Shown: positions 36,615-45,991, counted from the stretch's first letter. The stretch: DNA of 64,000 nt from Lysinibacillus sphaericus (GCF_006864135.1 NZ_SADV01000019.1:23514-87513); one strand, 5' to 3'. Notes: generated from the sequence alone by a model not told the origin. Numbers and translations are program-made.

Positions 36615-37106
36615 TTAACACCAAACGATTATTTTATACGGAGTAGTTTGTGCAGGAATACTCCTTGTAGTAGGACCATAAATAACAATTAAGTTTCGAT
36701 TTGCCGGGCTTTTTGAAAAAGGTTGCCCATTTTTAAGCAAGATAAGTGTATAAGCAGAAAGATTTAGTTGTAATTGACCATCACTACTCACTAATTGATT
36801 ATTAAAAAAGTCGACTTTGACATTTTGAAAGCTATTTTCCTTTACGACGACGAGGGCTCGATATTGAGGTGGATATATCAAAGGAACAGGTGCATTCCCA
36901 TCATAATATCCAGTAATCAGATCACCGATTGTTACAATTTCTTGGTTTACAAAATAAGTAGAAGGTGAGACGACAAAATTGATAATGCCCTGAGTACTAT
37001 CTTCTACCGTCATAAGTTTATAACAGCCTTCCTTTTCCCCATTTTGCCCGATCGGAAAATCATCAATCTGAGTAACGACCCCACGAAATGATTTAAAGTT
37101 TACCAT
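36615..37106 (-). CDS. Conserved hypothetical beta-rich protein
   Basis: Protein of 163 residues beginning MVNFKSFRGVVTQIDDFPIG, without a signal peptide. It contains YYDGNAPVPLIYPPQYRALV and ends NRNLIVIYGPTTRSIPAQTT plus a hydrophobic tail. The pattern looks like a conserved Firmicute protein of OB-fold-like beta structure, but I cannot name it. ATG at 37106 follows GAAAGGA; the longer frame to 37148 lacks a site. Confidence 0.6.
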   Translation of the reverse strand: MVNFKSFRGVVTQIDDFPIGQNGEKEGCYKLMTVEDSTQGIINFVVSPSTYFVNQEIVTIGDLITGYYDGNAPVPLIYPPQYRALVVVKENSFQNVKVDFFNNQLVSSDGQLQLNLSAYTLILLKNGQPFSKSPANRNLIVIYGPTTRSIPAQTTPYKIIVWC

Positions 37107-37320
37107 TGCTATTCCTTTCTTTATTAAAATCAAAAATTGGTGAAACAAGCTAAAAGAAAACCGACTTTATAATAAGCAGCGTCATTTTAATTTATGTAAC
37201 ATCTCCAATTTGGGTGACAGAATGATTTTATGATCAAAAGGTTAGGTTTCTATATTACATGAATCAATATATACTTAATTTGCAAACTATAACCGTTATT
37301 TTTCAGAGGAGGGGAGATTA

Positions 37321-37473
37321 TTGAAGTGGATTTCTAAAAATAAGAAGCCCCTTTTACTATTCACCATTATTATTATTTTCATTGCTGGTATACTCGATAT
37401 CAAATATGAAGGATTATTCTTTCAACTATTACCAGGATCTATTCAAAACTATTTAGCTGATATTTTTAAATAA
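37321..37473 (+). CDS. Small single-span membrane protein
   Basis: A 50-residue ORF starting at a TTG directly after the strong AGAGGAGGGGAG box. It has a basic N-terminus (KWISKNKK), one hydrophobic helix (LLLFTIIIIFIAGIL) and an amphipathic tail. The excellent ribosome binding site supports translation. Function unknown. Confidence 0.5.
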   Translation: MKWISKNKKPLLLFTIIIIFIAGILDIKYEGLFFQLLPGSIQNYLADIFK

Positions 37474-37613
37474 GTAGGATTAGGAGAAAGAGACTGAGCT
37501 ATTCATAGCTGAAATTGAGTTAATGACTTAATTAGTAACAGCAGTATATTTCTTGTACTAACGATAGGTAGTAGTTCTAGAAGAATGATTACTGCTCTTC
37601 TGATTTTAATCTG

Positions 37614-37644
37614 TTGACATGGAGTTAACTCCATCTTTTAAAGT
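37614..37644 (+). promoter_or_regulatory. MerR-type promoter and operator
   Basis: TTGACA (37614-37619) and TAAAGT (37639-37644) are separated by 19 bases. The 16-base palindrome ATGGAGTTAACTCCAT (37619-37634) lies in the spacer. An over-long spacer with a central dyad is the hallmark of MerR-family promoters. The downstream operon encodes a MerR protein, so autoregulation is likely. Confidence 0.85.
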
Positions 37645-37673
37645 GAAAGTATTAAAAGAATGGGGTGATGTAA

Positions 37674-37991
37674 ATGGATATTATTGTTTATGTATTGATA
37701 GGGGTATACGTATTATTAACAGGGATTGCAGGCTTGCATCAATGGAAAGAGAATGGATTTCAAATACGAGCATTCTTATTTGTGGTCATATCTATCAGTA
37801 TTCTTGTAACAATATTTTTACCAAACAAAGCTCTAGTACTGATGTTACTAATTCTAGAATTTGTTCTGTTACATGTATTAACAGTTGCGGAAGGGCTATT
37901 AACAAATAAACAGCTAAGATATAGTCACCATATCATTCGTTTCATATTCCATTGTATATTACTATTATTGGTTTATAAATTTATAATGTAG
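37674..37991 (+). CDS. Small membrane protein paired with a MerR regulator
   Basis: Hydrophobic protein of 105 residues with three or four TM helices, MDIIVYVLIGVYVLLTGIAG at the start. It resembles small four-helix membrane proteins found beside MerR regulators. GGGGTGATG precedes the ATG. The stop lies six bases before the regulator start. Being the regulated gene of a MerR switch suggests a stress or efflux role, but no substrate can be inferred. Confidence 0.65.
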   Translation: MDIIVYVLIGVYVLLTGIAGLHQWKENGFQIRAFLFVVISISILVTIFLPNKALVLMLLILEFVLLHVLTVAEGLLTNKQLRYSHHIIRFIFHCILLLLVYKFIM

Positions 37992-37997
37992 TAGGTG

Positions 37998-38393
37998 ATG
38001 ATCATAAAAATTGGCGAATTTGCTACATGTACGGATCTTAGTAAAGATACGATCCGTTATTACGAAAAAATGGGTTTATTACATCCGGAAATAAAAAACA
38101 AACATCGTGAGTATAACGAGGAACATATTGAAATCATTAGTGCAATTCGTAAACTAAAACAATGTGGTTTTTCACTTCAAGAAATTAAAATGCTTTTTGA
38201 ATGGTCGCAAAATACGGATGAAAATGATGAATTGACAGAAGCGGAAATCCAAAACGTTCAACAGCTGAAAATATTATTTCAAAATAAGTATAAACAGATG
38301 ATTCAAAGAGAAAATGAGATTAAACAAATAAAGCAAGTCTTGCTACAAGCTAATCATAAAATGGAGCAGCTGCTAGAAAAAAATAAAGGTTAG
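37998..38393 (+). CDS. MerR-family transcriptional regulator
   Basis: DNA-binding regulator of 131 residues: N-terminal winged helix with KIGEFATCTDLSKDTIRYYE and HREYNEEHIE, then a long coiled-coil dimerisation helix (about 85-125) and no extra effector domain. There is no cysteine metal-binding cluster, so it is unlikely to be a classical metal sensor. ATG at 37998 is chosen; a GTG one codon earlier is possible. It probably acts on the promoter at 37614. Confidence 0.88.
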   Translation: MIIKIGEFATCTDLSKDTIRYYEKMGLLHPEIKNKHREYNEEHIEIISAIRKLKQCGFSLQEIKMLFEWSQNTDENDELTEAEIQNVQQLKILFQNKYKQMIQRENEIKQIKQVLLQANHKMEQLLEKNKG

Positions 38394-38513
38394 ATGGGTG
38401 TTCTAATTAGAATAACGACATCATTTTAGAGACAATTAAGATATTCATCTAATTGAACAAAAGAGATCCTGAAAACAAAGGGAACAGCATAAAAAAGATA
38501 ATATTTCATAATT

Positions 38514-38542
38514 TAACACAGCTAATGGGCTGTGTTTTTTTT
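38514..38542 (+). terminator. Terminator after the merR gene
   Basis: AACACAGC / GCTGTGTT stem with a TAATGG loop and T8. Confidence 0.88.
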
Positions 38543-38629
38543 ATAAAAAGTAAAAGGTTTTCTTGAATAAATCTTGAATATATTGTGGTATTCCAAAGTC
38601 CGATTTTTAAGAAGGGTGATGATAGTTTT

Positions 38630-39397
38630 ATGGAAGAATGGAAAATGGCACTTGAAGAGTTTTTAAAAGATTGGAAGAATCGAAATGATGTTGTAGGGGC
38701 ACTCGTATGTGGGAGCTATATAACAGGAGATCCTTCAAAGCGTTCTGATATAGATGTACATATTATTTTATCTGAAGATGTTGATTGGCGAGAGCGAGGG
38801 AATAGGATTATGAATGGTTTTCTTATAGAATATTTCGCTAATCCACCAAAACAAATTCGCAAATACTTTCAACAAGATTTTCAAAACCAAAGAACAATGT
38901 CCATGGTTCAATTTATTACAGGAAAGATTTTATTTGATAACACGGGGACACTTAATGAATTAAAAATCGAAGCGGAACATTGGCTAAACAATGATTATGA
39001 TGAACTAAATAAAACAGTTTTAGAAATTAAAAAATATTCACTATGGGATTCACTAGATAATTTAAAGGATTGTTTTGAACAACAAAGAGAGGATTTCCCC
39101 TTTGTATATTTTAATTCATTAGCTAATTTATTTTCTGAGTACTGTCAGTTTCTAAGGTTAGAAAGCATTCCATACTATCAAGTACATTCTTATCTTATAG
39201 ATCCAACATATATTAAAAAATATTTAAAAAATGTTTTTCCCGATTCAATATTTAAAGAATTGTTTTTAAAAGCATTATTAGAAGTGAACAAACAAAAGAT
39301 GATGGAGGCATATGAACAGTTAGTAAACCATGTATTTAATCAGATGGGTGGTTTCAAAATAGATGGTTGGAAAATAAAAAGCCCTGTCGAAAAATAA
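38630..39397 (+). CDS. Nucleotidyltransferase-domain protein
   Basis: Protein of 255 residues with an N-terminal minimal nucleotidyltransferase fold: LVCGSYITGDPSKRSDIDVH contains the GS and the DxD metal ligands. A helical C-terminal domain follows, as in aminoglycoside nucleotidyltransferase-like proteins. The substrate is unknown; an antibiotic, a small molecule or a protein are all possible. ATG at 38630 has GAAGGGTGATG upstream; the longer frame to 38585 overlaps that site. Confidence 0.75.
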   Translation: MEEWKMALEEFLKDWKNRNDVVGALVCGSYITGDPSKRSDIDVHIILSEDVDWRERGNRIMNGFLIEYFANPPKQIRKYFQQDFQNQRTMSMVQFITGKILFDNTGTLNELKIEAEHWLNNDYDELNKTVLEIKKYSLWDSLDNLKDCFEQQREDFPFVYFNSLANLFSEYCQFLRLESIPYYQVHSYLIDPTYIKKYLKNVFPDSIFKELFLKALLEVNKQKMMEAYEQLVNHVFNQMGGFKIDGWKIKSPVEK

Positions 39398-39715
39398 ATA
39401 GGATGAGAATTGATTTTTTGGTTAGAATAAAAAAGAAATAATTTTAAGATAACACTAGAAACGATTAAGAATATTCGTTATATTTTTATATGTGGTGGAG
39501 CTGGTGCAAAAACAAGACTGGTTCCATATTTTTATGTTATTATATAAATATAATATTAAAAAATCTGCATTATCATATGAAAACGCTAGCCAATTTTAGG
39601 TCAATTATTCCATAAAACTTAAATAAAGATTAGGTTTCTTTGTGGTGGAATAGGAGGTTTTTCTCTTGATTTATTAAGGGGAAGGCTCGAAAAATGCACA
39701 TAACTCTCATATAGA
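39398..39715. other. Intergenic region, no gene recognised
   Basis: AT-rich. The small minus-strand frame at 39630-39851 has no ribosome site and no recognisable protein. Nothing else was seen. Confidence 0.4.
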
Positions 39716-39718
39716 TAG

Positions 39719-39748
39719 TTGATATTTTAATCTTTATGTAATTATGAT
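39719..39748 (+). promoter_or_regulatory. Sigma-A promoter of mqo
   Basis: TTGATA (39719-39724), 18-base spacer, TATGAT (39743-39748). The leader is about 120 bases and contains CCTAGG twice (39790, 39801) and a GCAGGA / TCCTTTCTGC hairpin before the start. Confidence 0.65.
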
Positions 39749-39876
39749 ACACTGCAATAAGGTAATAATTGATACAGAAAAGGTGTATTCCTAGGCTACT
39801 CCTAGGCTTACTGAGACATCTAAGCAGGAGCGCTTTACATCCTTTCTGCAAATCTTAATATATAAGGAAGGTAAAA

Positions 39877-41358
39877 ATGAGTAACAGACAAATTAAATCA
39901 GATGTTATCTTAATTGGTGCCGGAATCATGAGTGCGACTTTGGGGACAATGCTCAAAGAATTAGCGCCAGATTGGAAAATTACAGTGTTTGAGCAGCTCG
40001 ATAAAGCTGGTGAAGAAAGTTCTCACGAATTAAATAATGCGGGAACTGGGCATGCGGCACTTTGTGAGCTTAACTACACTTCAGAGAAAAAAGACGGATC
40101 AATCGATATCAGCAAAGCGATTAAAGTTAATGAACAGTTCCAACTTTCAAAACAATTTTGGTCTTATCTTGTGAACAACCAACTGATCAGTAATCCGCAA
40201 GACTTCATTATGCCTTTACCTCATATGAGTTTAGTACAAGGTGCAGACAATGTAGAGTTTCTAAAAAAACGTCATGAAACGATGACAAAAAATCCTTTAT
40301 TCCAAGGTATGGAATTTTCTGATAACCCAGAAACACTAAAGGAATGGATTCCTCTTATTATGGAGGATCGTCCAGCAGATGAAGCGATCGCTGCGACAAA
40401 AATTGACACTGGTACAGACGTTAACTTTGGTGCATTAACACGTATGTTATTCGACCACTTAAAAAATAAAGACGTTGACATCAACTACAATCATAGTGTT
40501 GAAAGCATGAAACGTACTAGCGATGGTTCATGGGAAGTACGAGTGCATGACAAAAATGGCTGTAAAATGGAATACCATACAGCAAAATTTGTCTTCCTTG
40601 GCGCTGGTGGAGGAAGCCTAGAGTTACTACAAAAATCAGGTATTCCTGAAGGGAAACATATTGGTGGATTCCCAATCAGTGGATTATTCTTAGTATGTAA
40701 AAACCAAGAAGTTGCTGAACAACATCATGCGAAAGTATACGGAAAAGCTAAAGTTGGTGCTCCACCAATGTCTGTTCCGCATCTTGATACACGTTATATT
40801 GATAACAAAAAATCTTTACTATTTGGACCGTTCGCAGGCTTCTCACCTAAGTTCTTAAAAACAGGTTCAAATATGGACTTATTTGCTTCTATAAAACCGC
40901 ATAATCTTACAACGTTATTAGCGGCAGGAGTTAAAGAAATGGGATTAACAAAATATTTAATCCAACAACTAATGCTATCTAAAGAACAACGTATGGAAGA
41001 GCTACGTGATTTCATCCCAAATGCTAAGAGCGATGATTGGGATATTATTGTAGCTGGTCAACGTGTTCAAGTTATTAAAGATACAGAAGCTGGCGGTAAA
41101 GGGACACTTCAATTTGGTACGGAAGTTGTAAGTGCTTCTGATGGCTCAATCGCAGCATTACTTGGAGCTTCTCCAGGTGCATCTACTGCTGTACACGTTA
41201 TGCTTGAGGTAATTAATAAATGTTTCCCTCAACATGTTAACGAGTGGGAGTCAAAAATTAAAGAAATGATCCCATCATACGGCAAGGCATTAGCAGATAA
41301 TCCAGAGCTTCTTAAAGAAGTTAACGAAACAACAGACGAAGCGCTTCGTTTAAAATAA
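39877..41358 (+). CDS. mqo: Malate:quinone oxidoreductase
   Basis: Membrane-associated FAD enzyme that oxidises malate to oxaloacetate and passes electrons to quinone. The 493 residues begin with the FAD Rossmann motif [15 protein letters not shown], followed by [19 protein letters not shown] and GGFPISGLF; the C-terminal part carries [20 protein letters not shown]. Length and motifs fit Mqo well. AAGGAAGG precedes the ATG. Monocistronic. Confidence 0.95.
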   Translation: MSNRQIKSDVILIGAGIMSATLGTMLKELAPDWKITVFEQLDKAGEESSHELNNAGTGHAALCELNYTSEKKDGSIDISKAIKVNEQFQLSKQFWSYLVNNQLISNPQDFIMPLPHMSLVQGADNVEFLKKRHETMTKNPLFQGMEFSDNPETLKEWIPLIMEDRPADEAIAATKIDTGTDVNFGALTRMLFDHLKNKDVDINYNHSVESMKRTSDGSWEVRVHDKNGCKMEYHTAKFVFLGAGGGSLELLQKSGIPEGKHIGGFPISGLFLVCKNQEVAEQHHAKVYGKAKVGAPPMSVPHLDTRYIDNKKSLLFGPFAGFSPKFLKTGSNMDLFASIKPHNLTTLLAAGVKEMGLTKYLIQQLMLSKEQRMEELRDFIPNAKSDDWDIIVAGQRVQVIKDTEAGGKGTLQFGTEVVSASDGSIAALLGASPGASTAVHVMLEVINKCFPQHVNEWESKIKEMIPSYGKALADNPELLKEVNETTDEALRLK

Positions 41359-41365
41359 AATCTGA

Positions 41366-41453
41366 TTGTAGAAACAAAGGATGTAGACGATTTGTTTCTA
41401 CAAAATAAAATAGAGCCTTCATTCTAATTTTGGATGAAAGGTTCTATTTTTTT
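41366..41453 (+). terminator. Tandem terminators after mqo
   Basis: First stem TTGTAGAAACAAA / TTTGTTTCTACAA (41366-41403). Second AATAGAgCCTTCAT / ATGAAAGGtTCTATT followed by T7 (41407-41453). The second is the better intrinsic terminator. Confidence 0.85.
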
Positions 41454-41670
41454 ATTTCTCAAATCCTTGAGGAAGAGTATTTTGCAAAAAAACAGAACGT
41501 AAATCACCTTATATTTCACAGCATATGCTTTATCGATTCTCATATACACTTTTGGTAATAAGTTATATCGAGAAATTTTTATCCATATTATCTAATATAT
41601 TTAAAAAGGCGTTAATTAATGACAAAAGCGCAATAAAAAAATTTAATGACTATGTAAAAGTAAAATAAAT

Positions 41671-41720
41671 AATTAGAAGCACACCTTTTATTTTCAAACT
41701 AAAGGTGTGCTTCTAATTTT
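41671..41720 (-). terminator. Terminator of the minus-strand operon
   Basis: AATTAGAAGCACACCTTTT / AAAGGTGTGCTTCTAATT, a very stable stem touching the stop of the gene at 41719. The 41454-41670 stretch before it has no recognisable gene. Confidence 0.75.
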
Positions 41721-42000
41721 AAAATTTAAGCTTGGAAAAACAAAATTGGATAGAGCGTTTGATATACATTGAACAAAAGAACAGCAACAAAGAAAATAAG
41801 AGCGCTAGGGGAATGCTGAAAGCGATCGGAAGCTCAACACCATTCCAAATGCTCATTTGTATTTGTTCCAAGCCGAATGTTCGCAAAATACCGGCTACCA
41901 TTGACAGTAATGCACTTAGGATCAGCCCTGCATAGAGGACAGATAATACGAGAAGGGCTAATGAGTAAAAAAAGCCTTGAATGATTTTTATGAATGTCAT
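41719..42000 (-). CDS. Small membrane protein
   Basis: Protein of 93 residues with two long hydrophobic segments (about 8-38 and 58-80) and a basic C-terminus. Its ATG overlaps the stop of the upstream bactofilin-like gene by four bases, so the two are translated together. No family recognised; it may anchor its partner at the membrane. Confidence 0.65.
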   Translation of the reverse strand: MTFIKIIQGFFYSLALLVLSVLYAGLILSALLSMVAGILRTFGLEQIQMSIWNGVELPIAFSIPLALLFSLLLFFCSMYIKRSIQFCFSKLKF

Positions 42001-42653
42001 TCCTTTTCCCTCCGTATAATTTGCTGCACCTTAGCGTTTTTAGCAATCGAATAGCTTTTTGTATAATAAAGTGTTTGTATATGACAACTATCGCCTATTG
42101 CTACAATTTCTCCGTCAACAATTTCCGCATCTGTGAAGGAAAGGTGTATTTGTTCTCCTTTTATACATGTACATTTCAGCTTTTTCTTTAGAAAAGATAT
42201 AGATAACGTATCTTTTTCTACATGTATCACATCTGCAATAAGCTTTCCAATCTCATTTCCACCAGACATTTTTAATTGAAAATGTTTAGCCACTATTTCA
42301 TTCGCTTTAACAAAACCGACTGCATGGAACTGTTCTGCTTGTAAGTTTTGTTCAATGGTCAACTTTCCAGAACTATTCAATTTTGTTATTCGTCCATTGC
42401 GCATATTTAAGTTCCCGGCATTTTTAACCTCATTAATTTCACAAAAATCTTTTATAGAGCATGACCCTGTACTATTTAAAATTTGTGCTTCAACACGGGA
42501 ATGAAAAGAACTATGGCCTTGAGTAGAGATTTTTTTTACGCGTATCTCTTGATGTAAAGTAACAAATCCACGGATATTTAATTGCTCACAGTCTGCTGCT
42601 AAGTCTTTAATAGTGCCATTAGTAAGGGTTACTGTACGTAGTTTTTGAATCAC
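41997..42653 (-). CDS. Bactofilin-like/polymer-forming repeat protein
   Basis: Protein of 218 residues built of short irregular beta repeats with regularly spaced hydrophobic residues (for example GSCSIKDFCEINEVKNAGNL), as in right-handed beta-helix, polymer-forming cytoskeletal proteins. No catalytic motif or signal peptide. It resembles Bacillus YhbE/YhbF-type bactofilins in pattern, but assignment is by look only. A 20-bp inverted repeat upstream and the adjacent MarR gene suggest repression by MarR. Confidence 0.55.
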   Translation of the reverse strand: MIQKLRTVTLTNGTIKDLAADCEQLNIRGFVTLHQEIRVKKISTQGHSSFHSRVEAQILNSTGSCSIKDFCEINEVKNAGNLNMRNGRITKLNSSGKLTIEQNLQAEQFHAVGFVKANEIVAKHFQLKMSGGNEIGKLIADVIHVEKDTLSISFLKKKLKCTCIKGEQIHLSFTDAEIVDGEIVAIGDSCHIQTLYYTKSYSIAKNAKVQQIIRREKE

Positions 42654-42673
42654 GGATAATCACCTCATGTTAA

Positions 42674-42718
42674 TTTAATTAATATATATTTTAATAACTA
42701 AAACATATATTAATTAAA
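42674..42718. promoter_or_regulatory. Long palindrome, probable MarR operator
   Basis: TTTAATTAATATATATTTTA and its inverted partner TAAAACATATATTAATTAAA match at 19 of 20 positions around five bases. It lies between the marR gene and the start of the bactofilin-like gene, about 20 bases before that start. Confidence 0.65.
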
Positions 42719-42815
42719 GTATATGTCGCTTTGTTTTGTCAAGAACAAAAATCTCGCCATGAACTTTTTATGTACTTTCTGGGCAATAAAAAAAGGATTT
42801 CAATTTCATGAAATC

Positions 42816-43229
42816 CTAAAAAATTTTATTCATTAACTGATTAACCTCACGCAATATTTTTGCCATGTCTATCAGTTTTTCCTGTGGAAACTTTAAAAAT
42901 AAGTCTTGAACCTTTAATTCACCGCTATTAGTTAATACCATTTTTACAACACGACGATCTTCTTGCTCTCTTATCCGCTCTATTAATTCTAACTTTTCCA
43001 GTTTATCGCACATCGATGTAACGGCTCCTGGTGTCACACTAAAGAACTCAGCAATTTCTGTTGCCTTCATACCACTATTAGATTTTAGTTGAAGTAGGAG
43101 GACCAGTTGGTTTTGAGATAATGATTCTCCCTCAGATAAGAGATTTACGAACATTTTTGATTTATGCTGTATTTCAAGCATCTCTTTCATAATCATTTCT
43201 ACATTGTGCAATTGCTCATTTTTTGACAT
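42816..43229 (-). CDS. MarR-family transcriptional regulator
   Basis: Winged-helix regulator of 137 residues. Core helices contain MKATEIAEFFSVTPGAVTSM (recognition helix) and the wing IREQEDRRVVKMVLT, with dimerisation helices at both ends. ATG at 43229 is preferred; an ATG at 43244 is also in frame. Palindromes lie both upstream of it (43251) and downstream (42674), so it probably controls itself and the bactofilin-like operon. Effector unknown. Confidence 0.85.
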   Translation of the reverse strand: MSKNEQLHNVEMIMKEMLEIQHKSKMFVNLLSEGESLSQNQLVLLLQLKSNSGMKATEIAEFFSVTPGAVTSMCDKLEKLELIERIREQEDRRVVKMVLTNSGELKVQDLFLKFPQEKLIDMAKILREVNQLMNKIF

Positions 43230-43250
43230 AGTATCACTGCCCATTAAAAT

Positions 43251-43265
43251 ATTTAGTAACTAAAT
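43251..43265. promoter_or_regulatory. Probable MarR autoregulatory operator
   Basis: ATTTAGTAACTAAAT, two 7-base arms around one base, just upstream of the marR start. Its TAACTAAA is also found at the centre of the 42674 palindrome. Confidence 0.6.
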
Positions 43266-43489
43266 TATATAGCAAATGAATTATGAGGGCTACTTACAAT
43301 CGTTGCTATTGACTATATCGATAACTTCGATGGCTCAACTTATATCCAGGGCATATGAAAAAGAATTGATTCAAGCACGCTCTTATTAAACAAATAGGGC
43401 AGATTAACTTCATAAATAACCCTTATTGAATGCATGCCCCCGTTAATAATTTGAATGGATCCAAGATTATGAAATTAACACAATTACAT

Positions 43490-44521
43490 TTATTTTATAA
43501 ACGTATCGCACATCCACTTATAAAATTTTTCCTTCTCTTCAAATTGTGGATAATGAGCTGATTGTTCAAAGGCAATAAATTCCTTTTTATCGGCTTCAAT
43601 CATATCAAAGTATTTTTTTGCTGCATTAGATGAAGTTTGATAATCATATTTACCCATAACAAAATAGCATGGTAATTCAAGTTTTTTTATTTTAGTAGGT
43701 AATGGATTTTTTAAATCTCTCTCTAACAAATTCTTTTGAGAATAAGAATACCCATAGTTATAACCGATTACATCTAATAAGTTATACTCACTACTGAGTA
43801 ACATACCTAAGATATTATCATCGGGGTTATCAATAAGTCTTGCAGACCCGCCATACTTCATAACATAATTTCGTGGGGTATACATATCGCCATTTTTGAT
43901 TTTTTCAGTTAATCCTTGTAAATATAAAACATCTTCTACATTGCCATCATTTTGAGCCTGATTAATTACGTAGTTCAAACTGTCAATCTCGCTTTCTACT
44001 GTATCACTCATCTGTCCAATACCAATATATGCTTCATATTTTTCAGGAGCTATATAGGCAGCTTGCGTTGCAATATACGTACCATAAGAATGGCCAATTA
44101 ATATTACTTTTTCTTTGCCAAGACGATCTGATATATAATCCGTCAAGGCCAATAAGTCATCTACGAGTAAGTCTGATGAAAGATTAGAATAATCCTCAAA
44201 AAAATGATATGATTTTCCGCTTGCTCTTTGGTCGTAATTCACGACCGTAAAATTGTTTTCCAATAAGTTTTGATACTTACTGGCATACGGTATTTCTGAA
44301 CATCCAGGCCCTCCATGGACAAAAATAATAACGGGATTATCCTTATCTTTGCCACGTATCATAACTTCATGATTACTTCCATTTATCTTTACTTGCTCTA
44401 ATGCACTTACACTGTTATTACCTTTAATATGGGAAGTCCATGTAGGGAATAAAAGCGCTGTTATGAATAATACGATGGTAATTATTCCAGTATATTTTAT
44501 AAACTTCATTATCTTTTTCAT
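43490..44521 (-). CDS. Alpha/beta hydrolase (proline iminopeptidase-like)
   Basis: Protein of 343 residues with an N-terminal membrane anchor or signal (about 9-28), then an alpha/beta-hydrolase domain: oxyanion motif VHGGPGCSE, nucleophile elbow GHSYGT, and a C-terminal catalytic His in QSAHYPQF. HGGPG plus the cap domain is typical of S33 prolyl aminopeptidase-like enzymes. The domain probably faces the outside of the membrane. The substrate is unknown. Monocistronic. Confidence 0.82.
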   Translation of the reverse strand: MKKIMKFIKYTGIITIVLFITALLFPTWTSHIKGNNSVSALEQVKINGSNHEVMIRGKDKDNPVIIFVHGGPGCSEIPYASKYQNLLENNFTVVNYDQRASGKSYHFFEDYSNLSSDLLVDDLLALTDYISDRLGKEKVILIGHSYGTYIATQAAYIAPEKYEAYIGIGQMSDTVESEIDSLNYVINQAQNDGNVEDVLYLQGLTEKIKNGDMYTPRNYVMKYGGSARLIDNPDDNILGMLLSSEYNLLDVIGYNYGYSYSQKNLLERDLKNPLPTKIKKLELPCYFVMGKYDYQTSSNAAKKYFDMIEADKKEFIAFEQSAHYPQFEEKEKFYKWMCDTFIK

Positions 44522-44559
44522 CTATTTCCCCCTGCGAACATGAAATATAATCGGAATTT

Positions 44560-45219
44560 TTAGACTCTTTTAGGGAGAGTTATTGAATTGTATATTTTTC
44601 TTTTATAAACATAAAAGTACATGCTAAGGGGCCACCATAGGACTATAAAGATTGGGTATATCGCCCATATTACGCCTGGTGAAGAGACAATATTTACTGT
44701 AATAAAAAAGATACTGATAAGAATTGTAGCGGTAACAGAGAAGGCTACAAACGTTTTTCTTTGTGCGTGGTATAAAGCTAAAGGCCACCAAATTACTAAA
44801 AATGATGGATAGATCGCCCAAGGGTATGGATGAGATAAAATAATATTTAATAAGGAGTAATAAATAATGGTACTTGCACAGCCTATTAGTGCAATTTTTA
44901 ATATTTTTGCTTTTTCCTCTAAATACATAAGAATAGGCCACCAGATAATTGGATAAATCGCATAAATGAACCATATATAATCGGGTGAGTATAAATAATT
45001 TTCAATGATTAGAAAAGCAATAATCATGGCACTACAAACAAGAGAATATTGTTTATACATTCTTTTAGACATGAAAAATAAAGTTATAGGCCATAGCAAA
45101 ACTAGAAAGCACGGGTACATAAACCAAATCGTCTGAGGTGAAGTCGTATAATTGACGATTCCTAAAAAAATCATTGTCATCAAACTACCAACAATCGAAA
45201 AGCTAATAAAGTTCTTCAT
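44560..45219 (-). CDS. Membrane protein with four internal repeats
   Basis: Protein of 219 residues made of four copies of a ~50-residue two-helix unit. Conserved cores are SP-x-x-IW-x-x-YP with WWP (SPQTIWFMYP at 27, SPDYIWFIYAIYP at 78, HPYPWAIYP at 130, SPGVIWAIYP at 180). The same core occurs once in the next upstream protein. No enzyme motif is seen. Part of a PadR-controlled operon; probably a membrane-stress or envelope protein. Confidence 0.65.
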   Translation of the reverse strand: MKNFISFSIVGSLMTMIFLGIVNYTTSPQTIWFMYPCFLVLLWPITLFFMSKRMYKQYSLVCSAMIIAFLIIENYLYSPDYIWFIYAIYPIIWWPILMYLEEKAKILKIALIGCASTIIYYSLLNIILSHPYPWAIYPSFLVIWWPLALYHAQRKTFVAFSVTATILISIFFITVNIVSSPGVIWAIYPIFIVLWWPLSMYFYVYKRKIYNSITLPKRV

Positions 45220-45222
45220 GTT

Positions 45223-45630
45223 TTATTCCCTCCATTTCTTACGTGACCAAACGAAGTACATAGATAATGGCCACCATAATATTGCGAAGATTGGATAGAT
45301 TGCCCAAATTGTATTTGGTGTATAGTAAAGATTAATAAAAATAAAAAATGCAATAATTAAGCCACTACCCCATATAGAGAATTCTAAATTTAATTTAGAC
45401 ATGTTTTTCTTTTCGGGCTCCTTAACACCTAATTCCTTTTTTAAATCCTCGATATCCCCAAACTCCACGATGGCTTTGTTGACGGCATCCTCTTGTTCTT
45501 TCCCTTGATCCATTAAATAAAATACTTTTTCTTCAAGGTTTTGAATGATTTCTTGTTTCACCATCTCTGTTTCTTTATTACGAGGAATGTCTTTAAAAAG
45601 CTCATCAATATGATTTTTTATCTTTTTCAT
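45223..45630 (-). CDS. HAAS/permease-prefix domain membrane protein
   Basis: Protein of 135 residues: an N-terminal soluble helical domain (about 1-75, IDELFKDIPRNKETEMV, AIVEFGDIEDLKKELG) of the type usually found next to PadR regulators, then two TM helices with one IWAIYPIFAILWWPLSMYF unit. ATG at 45630 follows GGAGGG and overlaps the PadR stop as ATGA. Likely senses or partners with the regulator. Confidence 0.75.
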   Translation of the reverse strand: MKKIKNHIDELFKDIPRNKETEMVKQEIIQNLEEKVFYLMDQGKEQEDAVNKAIVEFGDIEDLKKELGVKEPEKKNMSKLNLEFSIWGSGLIIAFFIFINLYYTPNTIWAIYPIFAILWWPLSMYFVWSRKKWRE

Positions 45631-45956
45631 TCTAAGCCCTCCATAAATAAGTCGATAATTTCTTTTACTTCCGACCACTCTTTTACTAGCTCATTTAAAT
45701 AAGCTTTACCTAACGGGGTAATACGGTAATACTTTCTTTTGCCTCCGTGTGAAACATCACCATAATAGGCTTCAATAATTTCCTTTTTCTCAAGACGTTG
45801 AAAAACTGCGTATAAAGTTGCTTCTTTAATTTGAAATCGATTATTTGTGCGGATACTTATTTCCTGAGAAATTTCATAACCATAACGGTCTTTCTCTAAA
45901 ATTAACCTTAAAATAATGGAATCCAAGTGTCCGCGGATAATGTCACTTCGAACCAT
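45627..45956 (-). CDS. PadR-family transcriptional regulator
   Basis: Winged-helix repressor of 109 residues with IILRLILEKDRYGYEISQEI, the recognition region KEATLYAVFQRLEKKEII and the wing GGKRKYYRITPLGKAYL. It heads a three-gene operon with the HAAS-type protein and the repeat membrane protein. The stop overlaps the next start. Inverted repeat AGAGTAAT / ATTACTCT upstream is a likely operator. Confidence 0.88.
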   Translation of the reverse strand: MVRSDIIRGHLDSIILRLILEKDRYGYEISQEISIRTNNRFQIKEATLYAVFQRLEKKEIIEAYYGDVSHGGKRKYYRITPLGKAYLNELVKEWSEVKEIIDLFMEGLE

Positions 45957-45991
45957 AAGTCACCTACTTAATTTTTATTGCTCTATCTGTT

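Noticed and set aside
37619..37909. 96-codon ORF overlapping the small membrane protein
   Set aside because: It starts inside the MerR promoter, has no ribosome site and is a frame shadow of the 37674 gene.
38400..39480. Weak similarity between the sequences after the merR gene and after the nucleotidyltransferase gene as direct repeats of an element
   Set aside because: Matches are scattered and AT-rich; chance cannot be excluded.
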